Source of the DNA: Anisus vortex
Lineage: Eukaryota; Mollusca; Gastropoda; Planorbidae
DNA: 64,000 nt
Direction of reading: 5' to 3'
NCBI GenBank assembly: GCA_949126835.1
Contig: OX421495.1
Span: forward strand, 30,098,171 to 30,162,170
In this document: positions 35,121 to 48,940 of the stretch, in pieces
Position numbering within the stretch: the stretch's first letter is position 1
Layout: the number at the start of each line of letters is the position of its first letter
Notes under the pieces: generated by a model
Told to the model about the DNA's origin: nothing
Databases searched by the model: none
The model's input: the letters and a program-made list of their open reading frames with translations, nothing else
Translations under genes and position numbers: made by a program

Positions 35121-35639
35121 AGAACTGATCTTTTTTTATATTTTTACTGCTGAAAATCCATTAAGGGCTTAGTCAAACTAAATGGCTTCTACTTTACTAT
35201 AAGCCCCCCTCCCCCTTTTCCACATACACACACACACCTGAAACGGTACTCAGCAATTTTAAGTTGTCATTATTTAAAAAGCGTGGTTTTAAGTTTTAAT
35301 TGATGGTGTATTGATAGTAAAAAAGATAAATGTTTTTTTTTAGATTCAGTGTAGCCATTTTCAATCGGTTTTCTTATGTAGTTTATAATTCCATTTAAAA
35401 AAAAAAAACACTAGGCCCATAGTAAAAAAATAAACGCAAAGAAGGCAGTGTTTTCCTGTCTCCATTTCACTGCGCATGCCCATAATTGAACACTGTTGTT
35501 GGTCTAAATTTTCACATATTTTTTTCAATAACCAACAATAACATAATGTTCTTTTCAACAAAATCACTTTTTAAATATTGTATGGTTAACACACAGTTTA
35601 GTTTATAAGGAAATTATATTTTCAAAGTTGCATTTAAAC
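35121..35639. repeat. Duplicated block, copy A (first part)
   Basis: CAGTGTTTTCCTGTCTCCAT and ATTTTCAAAGTTGCATTTAA have counterparts at 39480-39700 in the same order. With the preceding SINE and following flank it forms an old duplication of the 39.1-39.9 kb region. Confidence 0.7.
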
Positions 35640-35906
35640 GACATACATGAACATTGTCGACATACATGAACATTGTCGACATACATGAACATTGTCGACA
35701 TACATGAACATTGTCGACATACATGAACATTGTCGACATACATGAACATTGTCGACATACATGAACATTGTCGACATACATGAACATTGTCGACATACAT
35801 GAACATTGTCGACATACATGAACATTGTCGACATACATGAACATTGTCGACATACATGAACATTGTCGACATACATGAACATTGTCGACATACATGAACA
35901 TTGTCG
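35640..35906. repeat. 19-bp minisatellite, 14 copies
   Basis: The unit GACATACATGAACATTGTC is perfect throughout. The matching place in the duplicated block (39690-39705) holds a single diverged unit. Confidence 0.97.
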
Positions 35907-36370
35907 TCAAAAATATATTTTTTTCTCGGAAACCCCCTTTATTTAATGACCCCTGTTGTCATTGAATTATGCCTGCAGGTAAACCAACAGATCTCGAAGA
36001 CACACTGGAAAGATCTAAAAATGCCACGCAGTTCAAAAGAAATGAAAGTAGATTAACCTTTTCCATGAAACAATTATTAATTTACAGTCATGTATTTATT
36101 TAATGGCAGCTACTAGCCTAAATCCAATTAATTATGATGTGTGGGTTTAAATTTCATTAAAATCACTTGACACTGAGCCATTTCTTCTCAATGAACATTA
36201 ATGTTCCATTTATTTTGAATGATTGCATTTTTTTTCTTCAGACATGATGTTCTCAGATTTTATCCTTGGCCAATTTATTTGTTTCATTTAAATGGAATGC
36301 TGTTTTTACTATTACCCACGTGTATTGAGACGACGGTTTTGAAATTAAAGGGCGTCTGTTAGAAGGAGGT
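35907..36370. repeat. Duplicated block, copy A (second part), then spacer
   Basis: GACACACTGGAAAGATCTAAAAATGCCACGCAG (read as two pieces, 35999-36031) matches GACACACTGGAAAGATGAAA at 39815. The rest is unique AT-rich DNA. Confidence 0.65.
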
Positions 36371-36630
36371 TGGGCTTTTTTGTCTATGTTTGGCATGTTT
36401 GTCTATGTTGGGGCCTTTAGGTCTATTTTGGGCCTTTTTGTCTATGTTGGGGCCTTTAGGTCTATGTTGGGGCCTTTAGGTCTATGTTGGGGCCTTTTGG
36501 TCTATATAGGGACTTTTTTGTGTATGTTAGGTCTTTTTGACTATGTAGCGCCTTTATGTCCATGTTAGGCCTTTTTGTCTATTTGGGCCTTTTTGTATAT
36601 GTTGGGCTTTAATGTCTATATTGGGCCTAT
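36371..36630. repeat. Degenerate 20-bp repeat, about 13 copies
   Basis: The unit is GGGCCTTTTTGTCTATGTTG with variants (TTTAGG, TTTTGG, ATATAG). The glycine-leucine-rich frame is an artefact. Confidence 0.9.
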
Positions 36631-36930
36631 GTCCTCACAATATGTTGATCTTAGTAAGTGTGTATGTAAGTTTTCATACACATATACACTTGGGCATGTT
36701 TCCATATGTTTGATTTGTGTGTTGTGTAATCAGCTCTACCATGAAGATGAATGTAAACTATCTAAGTCCTGCTTTATCTTCACGCGTGATATTTATTTAA
36801 AGACTTTTAAGTACAGCATTCGACATTTTTTGTTGTGTGTGGTTTAAACAATGGGAGGGGAGGGATGGGAGGGGGGAGGGGGCTTTTTGGTTTGTTTGTA
36901 TATGGACCTCCATTTGTCGGTCAGGCTTGT
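36631..36930. other. Intergenic, G-rich patch
   Basis: GGGAGGGGAGGGATGGGAGG at 36850-36869, extended by more G runs, is a candidate G-quadruplex former. No gene. Confidence 0.6.
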
Positions 36931-39121
36931 ACTTGGTGGATAGACTGTTAGGTTAGGATTAACTTATACTTGGTAGATAGACTGTTAGGTTAGGATTAAC
37001 TTATACTTGGTGGATAGACTGTTAGGTTAGGATTAACTTGTACTTGGTAAATAGACTGTTAGGTTAGGATTAGCTTATACTTGGTGGATAGACTGTTAGG
37101 TAAAGATTAACTTATACTTGATGGATATACTGTTAGGTTAGGATTAACTTATACTTGGTGGATAGACTGTTAGATTAGGATTAACTTATACTTGGTGGAT
37201 AGACTGTTAGGTTAGGATTAACTTATACTTGGTGGATAGACTGTTAGATTAGGATTAACTCATACTTGGTGGATAGACTGTTAGGTCAGGATTAACTTAT
37301 TCTTGGTGGATATACTGTTAGGTCAAAATTAACTTATACTTGGTGGATTTACTGTTAGGTCAGGATTAACTTATACTTGTTGGATAGACTGTTAGGTTAG
37401 GATTAACTTATACTTGGTGGATAGACTGTTAGATTAGGATTAACTCATACTTGGTGGATAGACTGTTAGGTCAGGATTAACTTGTACTTGGTGGATAGAC
37501 TGTTAGGTTAGGATTAACTTATACTTGGTGGATAGACTGTTAGGTTATGATTAACTTATACTTGGTGGATAGACTGTTAGGTCAAGATTAACTTTTACTT
37601 GTTGGATAAACTGTTAGGTTAGGATTAACTTATACTTGGTGGATAGACTGTTAGGTCAGGATTAACTTGTACTTGGTGGATAGACTGTTAGGTTATGATT
37701 AACTTATACTTGGTGGATAGACTGTTAGGTCAAGATTAACTTTTACTTGGTGGATAAACTGTTAGGTTAGGATTAACTTATACTTGGTGGATAGACTGTT
37801 AGGTTAGGATTAACTTATACTTGGTGGATAGACTGTTAGGTTAGGATTAACTTATACTTGGTGGATAGACTGTTAGGTTAGGATTAACTTGTACTTGGTG
37901 GATAGACTGTTAGGTTAGGATTAACTTATACTTGCTGGATAGACTGTTAGGTTAGGATTAACTTATACTTGGTGGATAGACTGTTAGGTTAGGATTAACT
38001 TATACTTGGTGGATAGACTGTTAGGTTAGGATTAACTTGTACTTGGTGGATAGACTGTTAGGGTAGGATTAACTTATACTTGGTGGATAGACTGTTAGGT
38101 TAGGATTAACTTATACTTGGTGGATAGACTGTTAGGTTAGGATTAACTTATACTTGGTGGATAGACTTTTAGGTTAGGATTAACTTATACTTGGTGGATA
38201 GACTGTTAGGTTAGGATTAACTTATACTTGGTGGATAGACTGTTAGGGTAGGATTAACTTATACTTGGTGGATAGACTGTTAGGTTAGGATTAACTTATA
38301 CTTGGTGGATAGACTGTTAGGGTAGGATTAACTTATACTTGGTGGATAAACTGTTAGGTTAGGATTAACTTATACTTGGTGGATAGACTGTTAGGTTAGG
38401 ATTAACTTATACTTGGTGGATAGACTGTTAGGTTAGGATTAACTTATACTTGGTGGATAGACTGTTAGGTTAGGATTAACTTGTACTTGGTGGATAGACT
38501 GTTAGGTTAGGATTAACTTATACTTGGTGGATATACTGTTAGGTCAAAATTAACTTATACTTGGTGGATTTACTGTTAGGTTAGGATTAACTTATACTTG
38601 GTGGATAGACTGTTAGGTTAGGATTAACTTGTACTTGGTGGATAGACTTTTAGGGTAGGATTAACTTATACTTGGTGGATAGACTGTTAGGTTAGGATTA
38701 ACTTATACTTGGTGGATAGACTGTTAGGTTAGGATTAACTTATTCTTGGTGGATAGACTTTTAGGTTAGGATTAACTTATACTTGGTGGATAGACTGTTA
38801 GGTTAGGATTAACTTATACTTGGTGGATAGACTGTTAGGGTAGGATTAACTTATACTTGGTGGATAGACTGTTAGGTTAGGATTAACTTATACTTGGTGG
38901 ATAAACTGTTAGGGTAGGATTAACTTATACTTGGTGGATAGACTGTTAGGTTAGGATTAACTTATACTTGGTGGATAGACTGTTAGGGTAGGATTAACTT
39001 ATACTTGGTGGATAGACTGTTAGGATAGGATTAACTTATACTTGGTGGATAGACTGTTAGGTTAATATACTTGGTGGATAGACTGTTAGGGTAGGATTAA
39101 CATATACTTGGTGGATAGACT
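36931..39121. repeat. 37-bp minisatellite, about 59 copies, heterogeneous
   Basis: The unit includes ACTTGGTGGATAGACTGTTA and GGTTAGGATTAACTTAT. Many copy-specific variants (GTCAGG, GGTAGG, TTGTACTT) recur in groups, suggesting block-wise duplication. Confidence 0.97.
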
Positions 39122-39290
39122 GATGTGTTAGGGTAAGCGTCTTGATTTTTCCTGGGTCTGTAATGAGTCTTCGTGTCTACCCTGCTCTGATGGGTACCTG
39201 ACTTTAGTTGTGTTTATGTAAAGGCGGATGGGCTTTGTGCTAGCCATACAATCTCTTTGTATGCGGTGGCCACGGAAACTTTTGAATATG
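39122..39290 (+). mobile_element. Diverged SINE copy
   Basis: GATGGGTACCTGACTTTAGT and TGCGGTGGCCACGGAAAC match the body of the SINE at 34490-34663. The tRNA head is largely lost. It heads copy B of the duplicated block. Confidence 0.65.
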
Positions 39291-39860
39291 GATGCTTGAT
39301 TGCTTCTTGTACTTGTAAATATTTTATTATATTGGATAGACTATGAGTATTGGTAAAAAGTAAATTTAAAATGTTGTTTTGGTTTTACATTCAGGTTAAT
39401 CTATTTTAAATCTGTATTTTTACGTAGTTTGTAATTACATTAAAACCCACCCCCACCCTGCCGACATTAAAATACTTAAAGATAAGAAAAACATTGTTTT
39501 CTTGTCTTCATTCCACTTCGTATGCCAGACTCATACCCCTTTGCCTGAAAAATTCAAATACGTCAATTTCAATATTTTCCCCAAGAATAAGTGAATTTTC
39601 TCTTCATTAACAACATTGGATGGTGTAATAATGGTAAACACAGAGTACAGTGTTAAGTGAAATTCTATTTTCAAAGTCACATTTAAACATTCACGAATAT
39701 TGTCACAAAACTTGTTTATTAACAATCCCGGAAACTCTGTTTCCCTTTAATTACTCAATTAGTTTTCTTTAAACTGTTGTCACTTGTGCCATTAGGTATA
39801 ACAATATATAATAGAGACACACTGGAAAGATGAAAATGCCAAGCAGTCTAATAGAAATAA
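39291..39860. repeat. Duplicated block, copy B
   Basis: Colinear with 35121-36030 (TATTTTCAAAGTCACATTTA, GAGACACACTGGAAAGATG) but without the 66-bp and 19-bp arrays. Confidence 0.7.
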
Positions 39861-39954
39861 ATATAGATTCCCATATAAAGCCCAAATATCGACATACGGT
39901 TCTATGGCCAATCTTAGTAAGAAACACACACAAGTTAAGTAAAGATAAAAACTA

Positions 39955-40640
39955 CACGCCGACCGAAATTCGGTTTCGGTTTCGGTTTCGGGGCGAAAAT
40001 AGGCAAATGGTCTCTTTCGGTGTAGTTTCGGTTTCGACTGAAACCAAAAAGTTTATTTACTGTTTGCTTTCGGTTTCGGCCGAAACTGATATTGACTTTC
40101 GGTCATCAGCCGAATATCTATTTTAACTTTCAAAATTCAGACTGCGTCGCTAGTGCTGCATCTATTACTCTGCTTATTGATAAAATGGCTTAATAAAATG
40201 GCTTTGTGTTATGCAAATAGGTCACCTCTTTTTTTTCTTTCATGCATTTGTAAATTTTGAGTTGTTTTGTCTAATTTTATAAAAAAATTATGTCACAATA
40301 TTTAGATAAAAAAGTTTATATTGCCTTTTAGTTTATTAAATCTTAAAGAGTATTCAATTCTGAATAAAATGATATATATAGGCCTACTAGCCTACATGTA
40401 TATACAACTGTATATTACATGTTCTATGGTTTACTTAAATAGAGTACCCGTAAACTAGATAATATTACACCAATGCTTGCATCAGTTTAAATCATTTGTT
40501 TGAAAATTTTGTTTTCGGCCGAAGGTGTAGTGAAAAGTTCGGTTTAGGGTTCGGTTTCGACCGAAAGTCAATTTATAACTTTCGGTATAGTTTCGTTTTC
40601 GTCCAAAAAATTGGTTTTGGTCGGCCGGGTCGGCCTGTAA
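39955..40640. mobile_element. Candidate foldback element with TTTCGG / CCGAAA ends
   Basis: Left end GCCGACCGAAATTCGGTTTC, right end GGTTTTGGTCGGCCGGGTC. TTCGGTTTCGG and CCGAAA motifs recur inverted at 40010-40115 and 40510-40600, giving strong hairpin potential. Exact termini and target duplication are unclear. Confidence 0.5.
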
Positions 40641-41775
40641 TAAAAATGGATTTTTTTATGGGTTTGTGTGGGTGAAATAGCTAAAAATTTTAGAATATTT
40701 TTTTCAAATGCAACAAGTCTATGTGCTAAGTTTTAGCTCGGTAGCCAGAAACATATAAAATTTTGCGAAGTTGATGTAAAGGATTATAAAAATACATTGT
40801 ATTTCTTCAAACTCGAAAAATACACGTGTGTTCAGTTTAGTCAAACAATCGGTTCTATTGCCTTAGGCAACTATGGTCTGACGTACTTTTAAAACCCCCT
40901 TCCCCTCACTCCACTACCCCCTCACTATCTTGTTTGTCGTTGAACTGGTGGATTAAAAAACAACAACAGTGAAACTGCAATACCACAGTGTCGATTCTGT
41001 TGTGGTTGCCCCCATGTCGAGCTATCTCCGCCCATGTTACAAGGAAAGATTGAGGAACGCAGTAACAGTAACAGCGTGGGGTAGCATGATCTCTCCTTTC
41101 AGAAGGGACACGCCTGTGGTCGGTGTTTGTGTTTCTAATCACACCGCGCTTGGAGAAATATTTCAGGGGCGTATTTATACAGGACAATAACTGGTGTGCA
41201 CATTTTTAACAGTATGTTTTGAGTGACTCTCTTGTTTACATACTGTGTGATGTGTTAGAGTATCGCTAAACTATCAATTGAACAACTAATCAAACAGTCT
41301 GAGTCATGTGCCCAGTGTAGATTATGCAATGTACACTCATCTACTTAAGTGTAAAAAAACGATGTTTTAATAATAAACACTTGTCTTCTTCCCCCCCCCC
41401 CTCACTTGAAGGCTCGTTATATGAATGTGAAATCAACTAAGCACGAGTCTCAGTTTGTGTGTAATTACGTTGTAAGTGAATGAAGGGGAGTTAAACAAGG
41501 AAGACATTTCTATTCTATACTTGAAATCCATCGTTGAGCGAATAGCTTCACTGCATCACACAGAAATGATCCACAAGTGATGAAATTCATTTTAAGGATG
41601 GATCACTATTGCTTTTGTGTGTAATAGTGTGCTGTAATTTAAAAAAAACAACAACAAATTAAATACACTTGCATTTCTTGCGGCTAAAGCAGAAGCTCTT
41701 CAAACGTGGATTGGCGTGTCAATCATGAGACATAATTGATGGGGTTGCAGTCCGTCAAGTAGACAACCACAAGTA
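40641..41775. other. Intergenic, no gene recognised
   Basis: Relatively unique, less AT-rich stretch (for example 40890-41170). Frames overlap on both strands with no family features. Confidence 0.5.
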
Positions 41776-42035
41776 CAGTGGTACCTCGGGGTACGAAATA
41801 CAACTTTGAAATGTGTTTGTCTCCGGTAACGAACAGTGCCTCGGGTTACGAACGAAGAAAAGAGACAGATATGAAAGTGGAAGACAACTAGTTTTGTACG
41901 CGTGCACAACCTCGATTTCATTGGCCTTACTACTACACAGTTGTAGCAGTTTTCATAGTAGTGGCACTGTGTTCAATTTATCTCTTTCATTATTTTCTTA
42001 GGTACAATCAACAATAAGTTCGAATAAAGGTATTA

Positions 42036-42221
42036 GGGCTGACACGTATAACAGTAGAGGCAAAGAAAGAAATAATTATTAAACATGAATATTTCGTTTG
42101 TGTGTGTGACATCGTTGATAAGGACTTCATTGCAAAATCAACTATATCCACCATTATAAAGAACAAAGAGTTACTCAAATCAGTCGAACTAAGCTGCAGA
42201 GGCAAAGAGCTCAAATATTAG
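42036..42221 (+). pseudogene. Tigger transposase N-terminal HTH (CENP-B-like), broken
   Basis: One frame reads GLTRITVEAKKEIIIKHEYF, then DFIAKSTISTIIKNKELLKS, VELSCRGKELKY and a stop. The pattern K-x-EII-KHE ... KSTISTIIKNKE is the CENP-B/pogo N-terminal helix-turn-helix that binds the element's ends, from family knowledge. The next piece of the same protein, VENLLIIWINEKQ, is found only after the 44-bp array (43916-43954). The array therefore interrupts the gene exactly here. The DDE catalytic core is not visible. Non-functional. Confidence 0.85.
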
Positions 42222-43915
42222 AGATAGTTGAACTAAGCTGCAGAGACAAAGCGCTCAAATATTAGAGATAGTTGAACTAAGCTGCAGAGGCAAAGAGCTC
42301 AAATATTAGAGATAGTTGAACTAAGCTGCAGAGGCAAAGAGCTCAAATATTAGAGATAGTTGAACTAAGCTGCAGAGGCAAAGAGCTCAAATATTAGAGA
42401 TAGTTGAAATAAGCTGCAGAGGTAAAGAGCTCAAATATTAGAGATAGTTGAACTAAGCTGCAGAGGTAAAGAGCTCAAATATTAGAGATAGTTGAACTAA
42501 GCTGCAGAGGTAAAGAGCTCAAATGTTAGAGATAGTTGAACTAAGCTGCAGAGGTAAAGAGCTCAAATATTAGATATAGTTGAACTAAGCTGCAGAGGTA
42601 AAGAGCTCAAATATTAGAGATAGTTGAAATAAGCTGCAGAGGTAAAGAGCTCAAATATTTAGAGATAGTTGAACTAAGCTGCAGAGGTAAAGAGCTCAAA
42701 TATTAGAGATAGTTGAACTAAGCTGCAGAGGTAAAGAGCTCAAATATTAGAGATAGTTGAACTAAGCTACAGACACAAAGAGCTCAAATATTTAGAGATA
42801 GTTGAACTAAGCTGCAGAGGTAAAGAGCTCAAATATTTAGAGATAGTTGAACTAAGCTGCAGAGGTAAAGAGCTCAAATATTAGAGATAGTTGAACTAAG
42901 CTGCAGAGGTAAATAGCTCAAATATTAGAGATAGTTGAACTAAGCTGCAGACACAAAGAGCTCAAATATTTAGAGATAGTTGAACTAAGCTGCAGAGGTA
43001 GAGGTAAAGAGCTCAAATATTAGAGATAGTTGAACTAAGCTGCAGAGGTAAAGAGCTCAAATATTAGAGATTGTTGAACTAAGCTGCAGACACAAATAGC
43101 TCAAATATTTAGAGATAGTTGAACTAAGCTGCAGAGGTAAAGAGCTCAAATATTAGAGATAGTTGAACTAAGCTGCAGAGGTAAAGAGCTCAAATATTTA
43201 GAGATAGTTAAACTAAGCTGCAGAGGTAAAGAGCTAAAATATTTAGAGATAGTTGAACTAAGCTGCAGAGGTAAAGAGCTCAAATATTAGAGATAGTTTA
43301 ACTAAGCTGCAGACACAAAGAGCTCAAATATTTAGAGATAGTTGAACTAAGCTGCAGAGGTAAAGAGCTCAAATATTAGAGATAGTTGAACTAAGCTGCA
43401 GAGGTAAAGAGCTCAAATATTAGAGATAGTTGAACTAAGCTGCAGAGGTAAAGAGCTCAAATATTTAGAGATAGTTGAACTAAGCTGCAGAGGTAAAGAG
43501 CTCAAATATTAGAGATAGTTGAACTAAGCTGCAGAGGCAAAGAGCTCAAATATTAGAGATAGTTGAACTAAGCTGCAGAGGTAAAGAGCTCAAATATTAG
43601 AGATAGTTGAACTAAGCTGCAGACACAAAGAGCTCAAATATTTAGAGATAGTTGAACTAAGCTGCAGAGGTAAAGAGCTCAAATATTAGAGATAGTTGAA
43701 TTAAGCTGCAGAGGTAAAGAGCTCAAATATTAGAGATAGTTGAACTAAGCTGTAGACACAAAGAGCTCAAATATTTAGAGATAGTTGAACTAAGCTGCAG
43801 AGACAAAGAGCTCAAATATTAGAGATAGTTGAACTAAGCTGCAGAGACAAAGAGCTCAAATATTAGAGATAGTTGAACTAAGCTGCAGAGACAAAGAGCT
43901 CAAATATTAGAAATA
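42186..43915. repeat. 44-bp minisatellite, about 39 copies, derived from transposase
   Basis: The unit includes GAACTAAGCTGCAGAGGCAA and AGAGCTCAAATATTAGAG. The first unit is in frame with the transposase (VELSCRGKELKY). GTTGAA stands at each junction and also opens the continuing coding sequence. Some copies are 45 bp (extra T) or carry GACACAAAG. Confidence 0.97.
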
Positions 43916-43954
43916 GTTGAAAATCTTCTAATAATCTGGATCAATGAAAAGCAG
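43916..43954 (+). pseudogene. Continuation of the Tigger transposase after the array
   Basis: VENLLIIWINEKQ, the conserved block that follows the HTH region in Tigger transposases. The frame is soon lost. Confidence 0.8.
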
Positions 43955-44005
43955 ATCATAATTTATTTCGTTGTTTTCATTCTCTTTTTGTAATACGTGA
44001 AGTAG

Positions 44006-47000
44006 CATAGACTTATACCATAGATATACATAGACTTATACCATAGATATACATAGACTTATACCATAGATATACATAGACTTATACCATTGATATACAT
44101 AGACTTATAACATAGATATACATAGACTTATACCATAGATATACATAGACTTATACCATAGATATACATAGACTTATACCAGGGATATACATAGACTTAT
44201 ACCAGGGATATAGGCTACATAGACTTATACCATTGATATACATAGACTTATACCATTGATATACATAGACTTATACCAGGGATATAGGCTACATAGACTT
44301 ATACCATTGATATACATAGACTTATACCAGGGATATACATAGACTTATACCAGGGATATACATAGACTTATACCAGGGATATACATAGACTTATACCAGG
44401 GATATACATAGACTTATACCAGGGATATACATAGACTTATACCAGGGATATAGGCTACATAGACTTATACCATTGATATACATAGACTTATACCAGGGAT
44501 ATACATAGACTTATACCAGGGATATACATAGACTTATACCAGGGATATACATAGACTTATACCAGGGATATACATAGACTTATACCAGGGATATACATAG
44601 ACTTATACCATAGATATACATAGACTTATACCAGGGATATATCTAGACTTATACCATAGATATACATAGACTTATACCATAGATATACATAGACTTATAC
44701 CATAGATATACATAGACTTATACCATAGATATACATAGACTTATACCATAGATATACATAGACTTATACCAGGGATATAGGCTACATAGACTTATACCAT
44801 TGATATACATAGACTTATACCATAGATATACATAGACTTATACCATTGATATACATAGACTTATACCAGGGATATAGGCTACATAGACTTATACCATTGA
44901 TATACATAGACTTATACCAGGGATATACATAGACTTATACCAGGGATATACATAGACTTATACCAGGGATATACATAGACTTATACCATAGATATACATA
45001 GACTTATACCATAGATATACATAGACTTATACCAGGGATATACATAGACTTATACCAGGGATATACATAGACTTATACCAGGGATATACATAGACTTATA
45101 CCAGGGATATACATAGACTTATACCAGGGATATACATAGACTTATACCATAGATATACATAGACTTATACCAGGGATATACATAGACTTATACCATAGAT
45201 ATACATAGACTTATACCATAGATATACATAGACTTATACCATAGATATACATATACTTATACCATAGATATACATAGACTTATACCAGGGATATACATAG
45301 ACTTATACCAGGGATATACATAGACTTATACCATAGATATACATAGACTTATACCATAGATATACATAGACTTATACCATAGATATACATAGACTTATAC
45401 CAGGGATATACATAGACTTATACCAGGGATATAGGCAACATAGACTTATATCATTGATATACATAGACTTATACCATAGATATACATAGACTTATACCAG
45501 GGATATAGGCTACATAGACTTATACCATTGATATACATAGACTTATACCATAGATATACATAGACTTATACCATTGATATACATAGACTTATACCAGGGA
45601 TAAAGGCTACATAGACTTATACCATTGATATACATAGACTTATACCATAGATATACATAGACTTATACCATAGATATACATAGACTTATACCAGGGATAT
45701 ACATAGACTTATACCATAGATATACATAGACTTATACCAGGGATATAGGCTACATAGACTTATACCATTGATATACATAGACTTATACCATAGATATACA
45801 TAGACTTATACCAGGGATATACATAGATTTATACCAGGGATATAGGCTACATAGACTTATACCATTGATATACATAGACTTATACCATTGATATACATAG
45901 ACTTATACCATAGATATACATAGACTTATACCAGGGATATAGGCTACATAGACTTATACCATTGATATACATAGACTTATACCAGGGATATACATAGACT
46001 TATACCATAGATATACATAGACTTATACCATTGATATACATAGACTTATACCATAGATATACATAGACTTATACCATAGATATACATAGACTTATACCAT
46101 AGATATACATAGACTTATACCATTGATATACATAGACTTATACCATAGATATACATAGACTTATACCATTGATATACATAGACTTATACCATATATATAT
46201 ACATAGACTTATACCATAGATATACATAGACTTATACCAGGGATATACATAGACTTATACCAGGGATATAGGCTACATAGACTTATACCATTGATATACA
46301 TAGACTTATACCATAGATATACATAGACTTATACCAGGGATATACATAGACTTATACCAGGGATATAGACTACATAGACTTATACCATTGATATACATAG
46401 ACTTATACCATTGATATACATAGACTTATACCATAAATATACATAGACTTATACCAGGGATATAGGCTACATAGACTTATACCATTGATATACATAGACT
46501 TATACCATAGATATACATAGACTTATACCAGGGATATACATAGACTTATAACATAGATATACATAGACTTATACCAGGGATATACATAGACTTATACCAG
46601 GGATATAGGCTACATAGACTTATACCATTGATATACATAGACTTATACCATAGATATACATAGACTTATACCATAGATATACATAGACTTATACCATAGA
46701 TATACATAGACTTATACCATAGATATACATAGACTTATACCAGGGATATACATAGACTTATACCATAGATATACATAGACTTATACCAGGGATATACATA
46801 GACTTATACCATAGATATACATAGACTTATACCATAGATATACATAGACTTATACCATTGATATACATAGACTTATACCATAGATATACATAGACTTATA
46901 CCATAGATATACATAGACTTATACCATAGATATACATACACTTATACCATAGATATACATAGACTTATACCATAGATATACATAGACTTATACCATAGAT

Positions 47001-48940
47001 ATACATAGACTTATACCATTGATATACATAGACTTATACCATAGATATACATAGACTTATACCATAGATATACATAGACTTATACCATAGATATACATAG
47101 ACTTATACCATTGATATACATAGACTTATACCATAGATATACATAGACTTATACCATTGATATACATAGACTTATACCATAGATATACATAGACTTATAC
47201 CATTGATATACATATACTTATACCATTGATATACATAGACTTATACCATAGTTATACATAGACTTATACCATTGATATACATAGACTTATACCATAGATA
47301 TACATAGACTTATACCATTGATATACATAGACTTATACCATAGATATACATAGACTTATACCATTGATATACATAGACTTATACCATAGATATACATAGA
47401 CTTATACCATTGATATACATAGACTTATACCATAGATATACATAGACTTATACCATAGATATACATAGACTTATACCATAGATATACATAGACTTATACC
47501 ATTGATATACATAAACTTATACCATAGATATACATAGACTTATACCATTGATATACATAGACTTATACCATAGATATACAAAGACTTATACCATAGATAT
47601 ACATAGACTTATACCATAGATATACATAGACTTATACCATAGATATACATAGACTTATACCATTGATATACATAGACTTATACCATAGATATACATAGAC
47701 TTATACCATTGATATACATAGACGTATACCATAGATATACATAGACTTATACCATAGATATACATAGACTTATACCATAGATATACATAGACTTATACCA
47801 TTGATATACATAGACTTATACCATAGATATACATAGACTTATACCAGGGATATAGGCTACATAAACTTATACCATAGATATACATAGACTTATACCATTG
47901 ATATACATAGACTTATACCATAGATATACAAAGACTTATACCATAGATATACATAGACTTATACCATAGATATACATAGACTTATACCATAGATATACAT
48001 AGACTTATACCATAGATATAAATAGACTTATACCATAGATATACATAGACTTATACCATTGATATACATAGACTTATACCATTGATATACATAGACTTAT
48101 ACCATAGATATACATAGACTTATACCATAGATATACATAGACTTATACCATTGATATACATAGACTTATACCATAGATATACATAGACTTATACCATTGA
48201 TATACATAGACTTATACCATAGATATACATAGACTTATACCATAGATATACATAGACTTATACCATAGATATACATAGACTTATACCATTGATATACATA
48301 GACTTATACCATAGATATACATAGACTTATACCATAGATATACATAGACTTATACCATAGATATACATAGACTTATACCATTGATATACATAGACTTATA
48401 CCATAGATATACATAGACTTATACCATTGATATACATAGACGTATACCATAGATATACATAGACTTATACCATAGATATACATAGACTTATACCATAGAT
48501 ATACATAGACTTATACCATTGATATACATAGACTTATACCATAGATATACATAGACTTATACCAGGGATATAGGCTACATAGACTTATACCATTGATATA
48601 CATAGACTTATACCATAGATATACATAGACTTATACCATTGATATACATAGACTTATACCATAGATATACATAGACTTATACCATAGATATACATAGACT
48701 TATACCATTGATATACATAGACTTATACCATAGATATACATAGACTTATACCAGGGATATAGGCTACATAGACTTATACCATTGATATACATAGACTTAT
48801 ACCATTGATATACATAGACTTATACCATAGATATACATAGACTTATACCATAGATATACATAGACTTATACCATTGATATACATAGACTTATACCATTGA
48901 TATACATAGACTTATACCAGGGATATACATAGACTTATAC
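44006..48940. repeat. 23-bp satellite array, about 210 copies in four variants
   Basis: The core is CATAGACTTATACCATAGAT plus ATA. Variants at one site read CCATAG, CCATTG or CCAGGG, and a 28-bp form has GGATATAGGCTAC. CCAGGG forms dominate the left half. CCATAG/CCATTG alternation dominates the right half. Confidence 0.98.

Noticed and set aside
34660..35122. Frames of about 136 residues on both strands
   Set aside because: 66-bp tandem repeat, divisible by three.
35603..35910. Three cysteine-rich minus-strand frames
   Set aside because: The 19-bp unit cycles through all three phases, giving the same sequence in every frame. Not a metallothionein-like gene.
36380..36847. Two glycine/leucine-rich frames
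   Set aside because: Translation of the degenerate 20-bp repeat and its flank.
40906..41190. Overlapping 93- and 73-residue frames on opposite strands
   Set aside because: No domain, no splice signals. The region is simply less AT-rich.
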